From NCBI GenBank assembly GCA_022562655.1, contig JADFOU010000058.1:1-9878 (forward strand): 9,878 bases of DNA, written 5' to 3'. The DNA comes from a candidate division TA06 bacterium (GTDB lineage: Bacteria > Hydrothermota > DG-26 > E44-bin18 > JADFOU01). Numbering within the stretch: the first letter of the stretch is position 1; each line of letters starts with the position of its first letter. The translations under genes were made by a program, and so were the position numbers. This document shows, one piece after another, positions 1-6,304 of this stretch. The notes beneath the pieces are model-generated. The model was not told the DNA's origin and did no database searches. It saw nothing but the letters and a program-made list of their open reading frames with translations.

Positions 1-19
1 AATGTCCTGGTGACAGCTC

Positions 20-622
20 GTGGGACCATTAACAATATCGGGTTCAGGAACTTCTACAAACGCAGGAGGATGGCAAATGAATACTTTGGATGTTCAAAGC
101 ACATCTGCTACTTCTACATTTGCGAGTGGTATAAGAATTGAAGATGGCTCAATCTTTATTGAAGAACTCACAGAAAAGAAACTGTTGGTTAAATTTGATG
201 ATGTGATCACGGCCACATCTACGATCTATCTAAAAAGAGTCGTTACATTTATTTCTACTTCCACAACAGGAATCGGGACTACCACAAGTTCATCACAATA
301 TCCAATTCTTTGGCCCACTACAATAACGAGAGTGTCTTGCACCGCAGACTTTAAAGATGGAGCAATAGCGTCAAGTTCAGGTCAATTAGATGAGCGAACC
401 GAAGCAGCCCCCCTAACTGCCGGAACAGATGTCATTGGTGAAAATTCAGCTACTTTTCTTGAGTGTGGAACTAGCTTTACAAATTCGACTACTTCGTTCC
501 AAAACCAAGACCTTGCGGCTGGTTCGCTTCTTAATTTCCAAGTTGATGCAGAACCAACAGGGGTAATTCCACCAGGAATGAAGTTCCATGTTGAAATGAT
601 AGAAGCAATAACACCAGAGTAA
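20..622 (+). CDS. Ser/Thr-rich putative surface protein, C-terminal part (possibly 5'-truncated)
   Basis: I do not recognise a defined family. The 200-residue product is very rich in Thr and Ser, with recurring TSTF/TSTI-type motifs (ATSTFASG at residues 30-37, TATSTIYLKR at 64-73). This style is common in Candidate Phyla Radiation surface or adhesin-like proteins. The C-terminal half (about 95-197) looks like a beta-sandwich, with two cysteines (C107, C149) that could form a disulphide. The start shown is a GTG. It is uncertain because the motif pattern (GPLTISGSGTST) begins right at it, as if the protein originally extended further upstream, yet a TGA stop lies in the same frame at 11-13 and an ATG at 2-4 gives only three codons. 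An internal ATG at 77 is the alternative start. There is no signal peptide, which fits a fragment of a larger exported protein. Codons are more AT-rich than in the rest of the window. Confidence 0.55.
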   Translation: MGPLTISGSGTSTNAGGWQMNTLDVQSTSATSTFASGIRIEDGSIFIEELTEKKLLVKFDDVITATSTIYLKRVVTFISTSTTGIGTTTSSSQYPILWPTTITRVSCTADFKDGAIASSSGQLDERTEAAPLTAGTDVIGENSATFLECGTSFTNSTTSFQNQDLAAGSLLNFQVDAEPTGVIPPGMKFHVEMIEAITPE

Positions 623-720
623 TGACATGGTTAGAAACAATCCAAGCCTTCTTCATAGGGATAGTGGCAGTGACTGCTACTGCAACTGCAAACTGCCACT
701 GGTGTAACTCACGCCCGTAG
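622..720 (+). CDS. Tiny putative membrane peptide ORF, 32 aa, overlapping the tRNA
   Basis: The start ATG shares one base with the TAA stop of the preceding gene (TAATG), an arrangement typical of translational coupling. The 32-residue product has one short hydrophobic stretch (about residues 8-23, FFIGIVAVTATATA) and then ANCHWCNSRP. The last codons and the TAG stop (718-720) lie inside the tRNA gene that begins at 711, so the natural C-terminus may have been lost and replaced by tRNA sequence. The coding strand also holds a 9-bp inverted repeat (AGTGGCAGT/ACTGCCACT, about 664-701). It could be a real coupled micro-protein, the truncated start of a longer gene, or chance. Confidence 0.28.
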   Translation: MTWLETIQAFFIGIVAVTATATANCHWCNSRP

Positions 721-787
721 CTCAATTGGATAGAGCGCCGGTCTACGAAACCGAAGGTTGCCCGTTCGAGTCGGGTCGGGCGTGCCA
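711..787 (+). tRNA. tRNA-Arg (anticodon ACG)
   Basis: A full cloverleaf can be folded by eye. Acceptor ACGCCCG pairs with CGGGCGT, followed by discriminator G and an encoded CCA (785-787). The D-arm is GCTC/GAGC. The anticodon stem CCGGT/ACCGA has one C-A mismatch at its outer pair, and the seven-base loop CTACGAA carries anticodon ACG at 745-747. The T-arm is GCCCG/CGGGT with loop TTCGAGT. ACG reads CGN arginine codons after A-to-I editing by TadA. The gene lies where the window changes from AT-rich Thr/Ser-rich coding sequence to ordinary bacterial operons. tRNA genes are common integration targets and also common points of mis-assembly. Confidence 0.93.
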
Positions 788-825
788 GTTTTTCAGTTTT
801 TAGTTGTTAGCGTAGCATTTTTCTG

Positions 826-2058
826 ATGAAGCGTTTTAGAAAAAATATCAAGAATCCTATTGTCTCGTGTCTCGCCCTGTTCATCCTTTTTACAGGGCTT
901 TTCTGTTCCAAACCAAAGGCTCAAGAGGATAAAAAAATAAGTAAACCTTCCCTTCAGGATAAGAATGCAAGGATGGTAAAACCCTGGGGAAAGATCAAAT
1001 TGGATCTGGTAGCGTCGGGATTTCAACTTCCGACCTATCTGACTCATGCTGGCGATGGTTCGGGAAGAATATTCGTGGTCGAAAAGCCGGGGCAGATCAA
1101 GATCATCAAAGAGGGCGAGGTTCTCTCAAACCCTTTTTTAGATATTGCCTCACAGGTGCGTTCTCGGGAGAGCGAGCGGGGGCTCCTGAGTGTCGCATTT
1201 CACCCAAACTATCGTGAAAATGGTCGATTCTTTGTGAATTACTCAAATCTCGAGGGGAATACTGTTATCGCAGAATATATGATCGGCGATCACCCTGATC
1301 AAGCCAATACGAAAAGTGAAAGGATTTTTTTAACCATAAAACAGCCTGCGTCAAATCACAATGGCGGAGGTCTGGAATTCGGACCGGATGGATATCTCTA
1401 TATCGGGATGGGGGATGGGGGTGCAGCTGCAGATCCGTGGGGGAACGCTCAAAATACTGAAACATTCCTCGGGAAGATGCTCAGAATTGATGTTGACGGA
1501 GACGATCCCTACGGAATTCCCGAAGTGAACCCTTTTATTGGGATGGAAGGTTACCGACCGGAAATTTGGGCTTACGGACTCAGGAATCCCTGGAGATATT
1601 CCTTTGATGCTGAAACAGGTGATTTATACATTGCAGATGTGGGACAATACAAGTGGGAAGAAATTCATGTCCAACCGGCGAAAAGTCCCGGAGGCGAGAA
1701 CTACGGCTGGGATATTCTGGAAGGGTTTAATGCCTTTGAACTTCCGGAAGGGTATGACCTGGATCAATTGACAATGCCTGTCCTTGAATATGATCATGAT
1801 CTCGGGTGTTCCATCACGGGAGGATATGTCTATCGTGGAAAGAAATATCCTTCTTCAACAGGAACCTATTTCTTCTCGGATTTCTGTGCCGGGACGATTT
1901 GGGGATTGAAGAAGAATTCCAAGGGGGAATGGGAGTGGGCAGAGTTTTTGGACACCCAACTGGCGGTGAGCAGTTTTGGCGTTGACGAGGAGGGTGAAAT
2001 CTATGTCTTGGATTACAATGAAGGGACTGTTTACCAGTTGAGAGGAGTGGAGGAGTAG
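826..2058 (+). CDS. Secreted PQQ-dependent sugar dehydrogenase-like protein (glucose/sorbosone dehydrogenase family)
   Basis: This 410-residue protein is a beta-propeller of the soluble glucose dehydrogenase / GSDH family, which oxidises sugars in the periplasm using PQQ. Residues about 9-27 form a hydrophobic export signal. C27 follows it, but the context GLFC is not a good lipobox. Family motifs in order are LPTYLTHAGDGSGRIFVVEK (69-87 region), RGLLSVAFHPNY (118-129), NHNGGGLEFGPDGYLYIGMG (177-196), YGLRNPWRYSFD (250-261), LYIADVGQYKWEEI (267-280), NYGWDILEG (292-300) and GGYVYRG (332-338). By recollection of the family, H178 and R253 match the catalytic His and PQQ-contacting Arg of soluble glucose dehydrogenase. 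No Shine-Dalgarno is evident before ATG 826; the signal peptide supports this start. It is a single-gene unit converging on the ATPase gene 44 bases away. The actual substrate cannot be told; many members act on unknown sugars or have no proven activity. Confidence 0.9.
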   Translation: MKRFRKNIKNPIVSCLALFILFTGLFCSKPKAQEDKKISKPSLQDKNARMVKPWGKIKLDLVASGFQLPTYLTHAGDGSGRIFVVEKPGQIKIIKEGEVLSNPFLDIASQVRSRESERGLLSVAFHPNYRENGRFFVNYSNLEGNTVIAEYMIGDHPDQANTKSERIFLTIKQPASNHNGGGLEFGPDGYLYIGMGDGGAAADPWGNAQNTETFLGKMLRIDVDGDDPYGIPEVNPFIGMEGYRPEIWAYGLRNPWRYSFDAETGDLYIADVGQYKWEEIHVQPAKSPGGENYGWDILEGFNAFELPEGYDLDQLTMPVLEYDHDLGCSITGGYVYRGKKYPSSTGTYFFSDFCAGTIWGLKKNSKGEWEWAEFLDTQLAVSSFGVDEEGEIYVLDYNEGTVYQLRGVEE

Positions 2059-2102
2059 AAGGATAAAATATTAGGAGTCATTCCCAATTATTTGAACTTG
2101 AT

Positions 2103-4211
2103 TCACGATTCCATACCGTATCTCAGGAGTCTCATGGAGTTCAGGATGACTACGAGAGAGCTGGCTTCATGCATGACGGCTCCACCGACCATCGGTAACA
2201 AACCAAATGATGTGATGACGACGAGTAAGATACTTAAGCCAATCGTGAAGAAGAGATTTTGATGGATGATGGATAAGGCTTTTCTGGAGAGTCCAATCAC
2301 CCGGGAAACTCCCCCGAGATCATCCGACATCAAAGCAATATCCGCTGTCTCTAACGCCACTTCCGTTCCATAAACCCCCATTGCGAACCCGATGTCCGCA
2401 GCTGCCAAAGCGGGGCCATCATTCACACCGTCTCCCATCATACCTACCGTGTATCCTGCCCTTCGGAAGGACTTTACCCGTTCCATCTTCTCTTCCGGAA
2501 GGAGCTCAGAGTAGACCTCCTCAATCCCTACTGATTTTGCAACGGCACGTGCCGTTCCAGGACGATCTCCTGTGAGTAGAGCGATCCTTCGGACACCTGC
2601 TCCTTGAATTTCGTTTATCATTTTCCTGGCATCTTCCCTCGGAGGATCAAAGATACTCAACAACCCACACAGCTTAGGACCTTCACTACTTGAGTTTGAA
2701 TGAGCAACGAACAAAAGAGTTCTTCCTTCCCCTTCTTCCTTCTCCATGACGCCTTTGATATCTTTCTCTATGGTGATTCCCTTCTCTTTGAGATAATTCG
2801 GATTGCCTATTACGATTAATTCCCCATCATAAGTGGCGGTAACACCTTTTCCTTTCTTTATCTCGTATGATTCAGCTAATGGGAGATCCAGATTATCTTC
2901 CCTGGCTCGTGAAAGAATGGCTCGTGCAAATGGGTGTTCTGACCGGAGTTCTGCCATCCCTGCCAGACGGAGTACTTCAGCTTCATTGTAATGGTCGAAG
3001 GAATGAATCTTGACCACCCGCGGATTTCCGTGTGTAAGCGTTCCTGTTTTATCGAATAGAAATGCATTAAGCCTTCCACACCCTTCCAGAATGGGACCTC
3101 CCTTGATCAGAATACCTTTTCGTGCAGCCCTCCCAATCCCTGCAATTACGGCAGTAGGAGTTCCAAGGACAAAGGCACAGGGACAGGCTACAATGAGAAT
3201 AGTTATAGCCCTTCTCATCTCTCCTGTGAGAAAGAACACGAGTATAGCCGTCAGCAAAGAAAGAGGGACAAAAAGCCGCGCGAAACGGTCAATGGTTCTT
3301 TGAATCGGCGCCTTCTTGCTTTGCGCATCCTGTATGAGTCTCTTCACCCGGGCAAAGGTTGTTTCCTCTCCAACCTTGACAGCCTCCATCTCAAAGGTTC
3401 CGGAATCATTCACCGTTGCCGTATATACTTTGTCACCAACCTCTTTCTCAATGGGAATACTCTCACCCGTTAGAAATGCCTCGCTCACTGCACCTTTTCC
3501 TTTCTGGATGATTCCATCCGCGGGAATCCGCTCACCGGGTTTTATAATGACACAGTCTCCCCGGACAACTTCACGGACCGGGATCTCCATCTCCTTACCA
3601 TCCCTCCGGACGGTTGCCTTCTCCGGTGCGAGGTCCATCAGGGTGGAGAACGCCTTCCGGGTCTTTGCCACCGTCAATCCTTCCAATGCCTCACCGAGGA
3701 GGAGGATCCAGACAACAATCGCCCCTTCCACATAAGCTCCGATAAACAAGGCGGCGATGACGGCGATGCTCACCAGTACATTGGTATTCACGTCGAAGGA
3801 GAGAAGGGTCTTGATGGCATTTCTGAGGATGGGAAAGAGACCTAAGATCGCCCCTAAGAAAGCAAAAAATCCTTTAAAGGGCTGGGGAGAGAGCCAGGCA
3901 AAGAGGAGAAAGAGTCCGATGCCACCCACCATGAGCAGGTGACGGTATCTCAGGAAAAAGGAGCGGGTCTTGAGAACAGGGGTTTCACGGATGAGATAGC
4001 CGGGCTTCAAGACAGCTCGCTTGATCTGGTCCACCTCAATCCGGTAAGGATCATAGTCCACCACCGCCCGCTGATTGATATAATCCACGGTGGCTTCCAA
4101 AACCCCGGAAAGGTGCTGAATGGACCGTTCAATATTGAGGGCGCAGTCGGCACAGTGCATCCCCTCAACCGACATCACAAGTTTTGTTTTTCCTTTAACT
4201 TCTTTATCCAT
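2103..4211 (-). CDS. P1B-type heavy-metal-exporting ATPase (probably Zn/Cd/Co)
   Basis: This 702-residue inner-membrane pump uses ATP to export soft metal ions. An N-terminal HMA domain (about 10-75) has the metal-binding GMHCADC motif (C20, C23). Membrane segments follow at about 92-108, 114-128, 142-156 and 161-176. The actuator domain carries TGE (248-250). The transport helix has CPC (343-345), then phosphorylated D387 in DKTGT, the P1B-specific SEHPFA (424-429), TGDRPGTA (547-554) and the hinge GDGVNDGPA (593-601). Two last helices end in MHEASSLVVILNSMRLL (680-696). The CPC plus an HEASS-type last helix is not the classical copper pattern (which has Met-Ser-Ser there) nor quite the classical ZntA pattern. 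It follows a CzrA-like repressor gene by 98 bases on the same strand, which points to zinc, cadmium or cobalt. No good ribosome-binding site is visible; the start lies at the edge of an AT-rich repeat. Confidence 0.93.
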   Translation of the reverse strand: MDKEVKGKTKLVMSVEGMHCADCALNIERSIQHLSGVLEATVDYINQRAVVDYDPYRIEVDQIKRAVLKPGYLIRETPVLKTRSFFLRYRHLLMVGGIGLFLLFAWLSPQPFKGFFAFLGAILGLFPILRNAIKTLLSFDVNTNVLVSIAVIAALFIGAYVEGAIVVWILLLGEALEGLTVAKTRKAFSTLMDLAPEKATVRRDGKEMEIPVREVVRGDCVIIKPGERIPADGIIQKGKGAVSEAFLTGESIPIEKEVGDKVYTATVNDSGTFEMEAVKVGEETTFARVKRLIQDAQSKKAPIQRTIDRFARLFVPLSLLTAILVFFLTGEMRRAITILIVACPCAFVLGTPTAVIAGIGRAARKGILIKGGPILEGCGRLNAFLFDKTGTLTHGNPRVVKIHSFDHYNEAEVLRLAGMAELRSEHPFARAILSRAREDNLDLPLAESYEIKKGKGVTATYDGELIVIGNPNYLKEKGITIEKDIKGVMEKEEGEGRTLLFVAHSNSSSEGPKLCGLLSIFDPPREDARKMINEIQGAGVRRIALLTGDRPGTARAVAKSVGIEEVYSELLPEEKMERVKSFRRAGYTVGMMGDGVNDGPALAAADIGFAMGVYGTEVALETADIALMSDDLGGVSRVIGLSRKALSIIHQNLFFTIGLSILLVVITSFGLLPMVGGAVMHEASSLVVILNSMRLLRYGMES

Positions 4212-4309
4212 TGGTAATTGGAAAGCGGTAATTTACAATTGGTAAATAGAAATTGGAAATTTGTTTAATACTTATATTTAACCAATAACCATTTAACCAA
4301 TTACTGAAG
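4212..4309 (-). repeat. AT-rich repeat spacer between repressor and ATPase genes
   Basis: This 98-base spacer is almost wholly repetitive. Two direct copies of ATTTAACCAATNAC lie at 4276-4289 and 4291-4304 (period 15). Inverted forms, ATTGGTAATTGG and ATTGGTAAATAG, lie at 4210-4221 and about 4239-4250, giving an imperfect dyad across the spacer that could fold in the transcript. The repeat abuts the ATPase start codon and leaves no room for a normal ribosome-binding site. A third copy of the same motif lies at 7562-7575. There is no G+C-rich stem with a T-tract, so this is not an intrinsic terminator. Confidence 0.6.
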
Positions 4310-4615
4310 TTACGTATGTCTCACATGGTCTAATCCCTGACGGAAGAGTCTTCCAATATGCACATCATCAAAGGTATAATAGACCATTTTCCCTTTCTTC
4401 CGATATCGAACCAGGTTCTTATCCCGGAGTCTCCTCAGCTGATGGGAGACGGCGGACGAGGTCATCCCTAAAATCTCTGCCAACTCTTGGACACAGTGTT
4501 CCTTCTGAGAGAGGGAATAAAGAATCTTCACCCTCGTCTCATCGCCCAGTACCTTAAAGGTCTCAGCAAGATCTCGAAAGTGATCCTCTGAAACAATATT
4601 CCTCTTTTGCCTCAT
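4310..4615 (-). CDS. ArsR/SmtB-family zinc-responsive repressor (CzrA-like)
   Basis: This 101-residue winged-helix metal sensor represses the downstream exporter until metal binds. The family core is clear: FKVLGDETRVKILYSL (20-35), the recognition helix region MTSSAVSHQLRRLRDKNLV (51-69) and the wing YRKKGKMVYYTF (71-82). The alpha-5 dimer-interface site reads D84-V-H86 and H97-V-R-H100. These are the same spacing, and by recollection the same residue numbers, as the Zn/Co ligands D84, H86, H97 and H100 of staphylococcal CzrA; SmtB has E in place of the last His. The ArsR-type alpha-3 CxC arsenic site is absent; there is a lone C41. This predicts Zn(II) or Co(II) sensing rather than arsenite or copper. 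ATG 4615 is the only plausible start. A palindromic operator covers it, and a consensus -35 lies just upstream. Confidence 0.93.
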   Translation of the reverse strand: MRQKRNIVSEDHFRDLAETFKVLGDETRVKILYSLSQKEHCVQELAEILGMTSSAVSHQLRRLRDKNLVRYRKKGKMVYYTFDDVHIGRLFRQGLDHVRHT

Positions 4616-4642
4616 ATGAACAATTTAACAATTATTCATATG
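4613..4642 (-). promoter_or_regulatory. ArsR/SmtB-type operator over the arsR-family start codon
   Basis: This is a 30-base inverted repeat with 13-base half-sites and a 4-base centre (TAAC, + strand). The left half is CATATGAACAATT (4613-4625). The right half AATTATTCATATG (4630-4642) reads CATATGAATAATT on the other strand, 12 of 13 identical. The ATGAACA...TTATTCA core resembles the SmtB/CzrA 12-2-12 operator type as I recall it. It covers the predicted -10 element and the start codon, so bound repressor would block transcription of its own operon. Confidence 0.8.
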
Positions 4643-4650
4643 TTTGTCAA
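4622..4650 (-). promoter_or_regulatory. Sigma-70-type promoter of the repressor-ATPase operon
   Basis: Reading the - strand, a perfect -35 TTGACA (4650-4645) is followed after 17 bases by TAAATT (4627-4622), a 4/6 match to the -10 consensus. The expected transcription start, about seven bases further on, falls at or within a base or two of the A of the start codon (4615). This predicts a leaderless or almost leaderless mRNA, in line with the lack of a ribosome-binding site. The -10 lies inside the operator. Confidence 0.6.
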
Positions 4651-4738
4651 GAGAAATGGCGCAAAAACATGACAATATATTATCTTTTTAGGGGAAGATA
4701 TTGAGGACTTCGGTTGGAATGCAGATGCCGTAGAAGAC

Positions 4739-4854
4739 ATAGAACGCAGATGACACTGATCACACGGATACTTACGGATGAAGGATTGAAAGTGTAAGAA
4801 AATAATATGACTTCTCCGCGGAAATCTGTGTCATCTGTGTAATCCGTGTTCTAT
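4739..4854. repeat. 116-bp inverted-repeat element (possible MITE-like or structured repeat)
   Basis: The two ends are inverted copies: 4739-4769 against the reverse complement of 4824-4854, 25 of 31 identical and both starting ATAGAAC. Each arm is itself made of 9-base units of the form C-N-GAT-N-N-CA (for example CAGATGACA, CTGATCACA). It sits between the end of the cytochrome fusion gene and the repressor promoter. I have seen 'GTAATCCGTGT / ATCTGTGTCATCTG' type sequence repeatedly between genes in unrelated environmental bacteria; its nature is not settled. It contains no ORF. The remaining spacer (4651-4738) shows nothing else. Confidence 0.6.
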
Positions 4855-4861
4855 AAATCCG

Positions 4862-6238
4862 TTAGTGTTTGATCTTCTCCCAGTAGGTTGCAAAATCAAA
4901 GTGGGGGCTGTTGTCGGGGTCGTGGCAGGTCTTGCAGGTTATCTCATCGGGTTTCTTGATCTCCCCTCTTCTCTTCGGATTCTTGATATGCAAACTTCGG
5001 GGACCGTGACAGTTCTCACACCCCATTGGGGCGAGATGAGGGGTCTCTTCCAGACTGACGAATCCCCCCTCGTATCGGTATGCCGTGGAGTGGCATAAGA
5101 CACATTCCGGGTCATATTGATGACCCGCTTCGATAATAGAGGGATGGGCACGCTTCGCATGAGGGGTCTCTTCCCAGATCTCAAAGGCCTCTTTATGACA
5201 CCACTTGCAGGCTTTGCTTCCCACGTATTCGCCTGACGAGCCCTTCATACCCTCCCAACCCCCGGTCAGGGAGGCGGACACGGAGGGATGAGGTATTCTT
5301 TGAAATTTGTGTAGAAGATCCTCCATCTCCAACCTCTTCTGGTAATCGGCCAGGAGAGAGACGATGGGGGGGGATTCATGAATTCCCTCAGTCAGGGCAA
5401 TCATCTCGTGCTCTTCACCGATAACCCCCTTCTCTTCATCCAGGGTGAGGGTTAACTTTCCCATATACTGCCCCCGAGTTCCACTGTTCAAGATCAGGGT
5501 TTCCCCAACCCGTTCTGGGTTCTCATTGGGTTCCTCCTCTCCATGCCCGGTCACAATCACACCGATGGAGGGAAAGAGCTGGGCGAGTTCCCTCGCCTCC
5601 TCCCTGGATGTATGGGCAAGAAGGAGGATAAGGTCTGCCTCCTTCTCCAATTCTTCTAATACAACTTTTAGAGCAGACGCAGGGTCCTGGAAGAGGAAAT
5701 CCCCGCTCATCTCCACTTCAAATTCCCTGCCCAGAATCCCAACAATCCCTACCTTCCACTCTCTTCCTTGATTGGAGATGGTGTAAAGGGTGTAGGGGGT
5801 AAAGAAAGGGGTCCCCTCCTTCAGGGTGAGATTTGCGGAAAGAAACGGAAACTGGGCAATCTGGGACATCCCCATCAGGGTGAGGGTCCCCAATCGTAGG
5901 TCCCCTTCCCCGAGATTCATAGCGGCGTACTCCATAGCGTTCATCGCCTGAAGGGCGGTCTCGTATTTCAGTTCCTCCTGACGACCAAAACCGACAGAGA
6001 GATCCCCATTATCCACAAGGATAAGGTTCCCCTCCTTGATGGATCGGAGGAACCCATCCCTTCGGGGGAGACCCCCCAGTTGAAAATCTGCACAGCCGCA
6101 GGGCTCCAGATACCCTCGGTTCTCACCGGTATAGAAGAGGGTCAATTTTAAGGGAGCGGAAGTGGGGCTGAGGAAAGCAATGGGGAGGAGGAGAAGCAAA
6201 AAGAGGTTTAAGGGCTTCCTCAAATTGAGCATAGACAT
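4862..6238 (-). CDS. UshA-like (5'-nucleotidase-like) domain fused to tetrahaem cytochrome c
   Basis: This 458-residue exported protein starts with a signal peptide (hydrophobic about 9-23). Residues about 31-290 resemble the metallophosphoesterase domain of UshA/5'-nucleotidases: LTLFYTGENRGYLEPCGC (32-49), ILVDNGDL (73-80), LLLAHTS (205-211) and VIVTGHGEE (227-235). The usual DxH and GNHE metal-ligand motifs are altered (TGENRGY; NLGEGD), so phosphatase activity is doubtful. The PCGC motif (46-49) is the hallmark of the 'UshA-like (seleno)protein' group as I recall it; the third residue is ordinary Cys (TGT) here, not selenocysteine. Residues 338-446 form a cytochrome c554-like domain with four CXXCH sites: C344-H348, C379-H383, C407-H411 and C435-H439. 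WEETPHAKRAH (355-365) and LHI (416-418) supply likely distal ligands. A periplasmic electron-transfer role is likely. The annotated ATG arises from a repeat; M3 (4 codons' context later, at 6232) is an alternative start. No ribosome-binding site is seen. Confidence 0.88.
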   Translation of the reverse strand: MSMLNLRKPLNLFLLLLLPIAFLSPTSAPLKLTLFYTGENRGYLEPCGCADFQLGGLPRRDGFLRSIKEGNLILVDNGDLSVGFGRQEELKYETALQAMNAMEYAAMNLGEGDLRLGTLTLMGMSQIAQFPFLSANLTLKEGTPFFTPYTLYTISNQGREWKVGIVGILGREFEVEMSGDFLFQDPASALKVVLEELEKEADLILLLAHTSREEARELAQLFPSIGVIVTGHGEEEPNENPERVGETLILNSGTRGQYMGKLTLTLDEEKGVIGEEHEMIALTEGIHESPPIVSLLADYQKRLEMEDLLHKFQRIPHPSVSASLTGGWEGMKGSSGEYVGSKACKWCHKEAFEIWEETPHAKRAHPSIIEAGHQYDPECVLCHSTAYRYEGGFVSLEETPHLAPMGCENCHGPRSLHIKNPKRRGEIKKPDEITCKTCHDPDNSPHFDFATYWEKIKH

Positions 6239-6289
6239 TGGACATTGGACTCTGGACTATAGTCTATTGTCTATCGTCTGAAGTCTGAG
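6234..6289. repeat. Heptad repeat array with dyad symmetry (8 x 7 nt)
   Basis: Eight uninterrupted 7-base units lie here: GACATTG, GACATTG, GACTCTG, GACTATA, GTCTATT, GTCTATC, GTCTGAA and GTCTGAG. The first four start with GAC and the last four with GTC. The switch occurs at the perfect palindrome GACTATAGTC (6255-6264), so the array is arranged in opposite directions around a centre. The first unit overlaps the start codon of the cytochrome fusion gene (6236-6238). The sequence could form a hairpin in RNA or bind a protein with 7-base spacing; no function is known to me. Confidence 0.7.
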
Positions 6290-6304
6290 GTTTTTGATTG
6301 TTAA

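Noticed and set aside
664..701. AGTGGCAGT/ACTGCCACT inverted repeat as terminator upstream of the tRNA
   Set aside because: The loop is about 20 bases and no T-tract follows; it also lies within a small open frame.
2059..2102. Shared bidirectional terminator between the convergent dehydrogenase and ATPase genes
   Set aside because: No G+C-rich hairpin or T/A tract pair can be drawn in these 44 bases.
3316..3735. 139-codon open frame on the + strand inside the ATPase gene
   Set aside because: It is antisense to the conserved actuator-to-transport region of the ATPase and the translation has no recognisable motifs.
4739..4854. CRISPR array
   Set aside because: The units are 9 bases, degenerate and without unique spacers; the layout is inverted, not direct.
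6090..6100. Selenocysteine codon in the PCGC motif of the UshA-like protein
   Set aside because: The codons are TGC-GGC-TGT; there is no TGA, so the protein is the Cys form.
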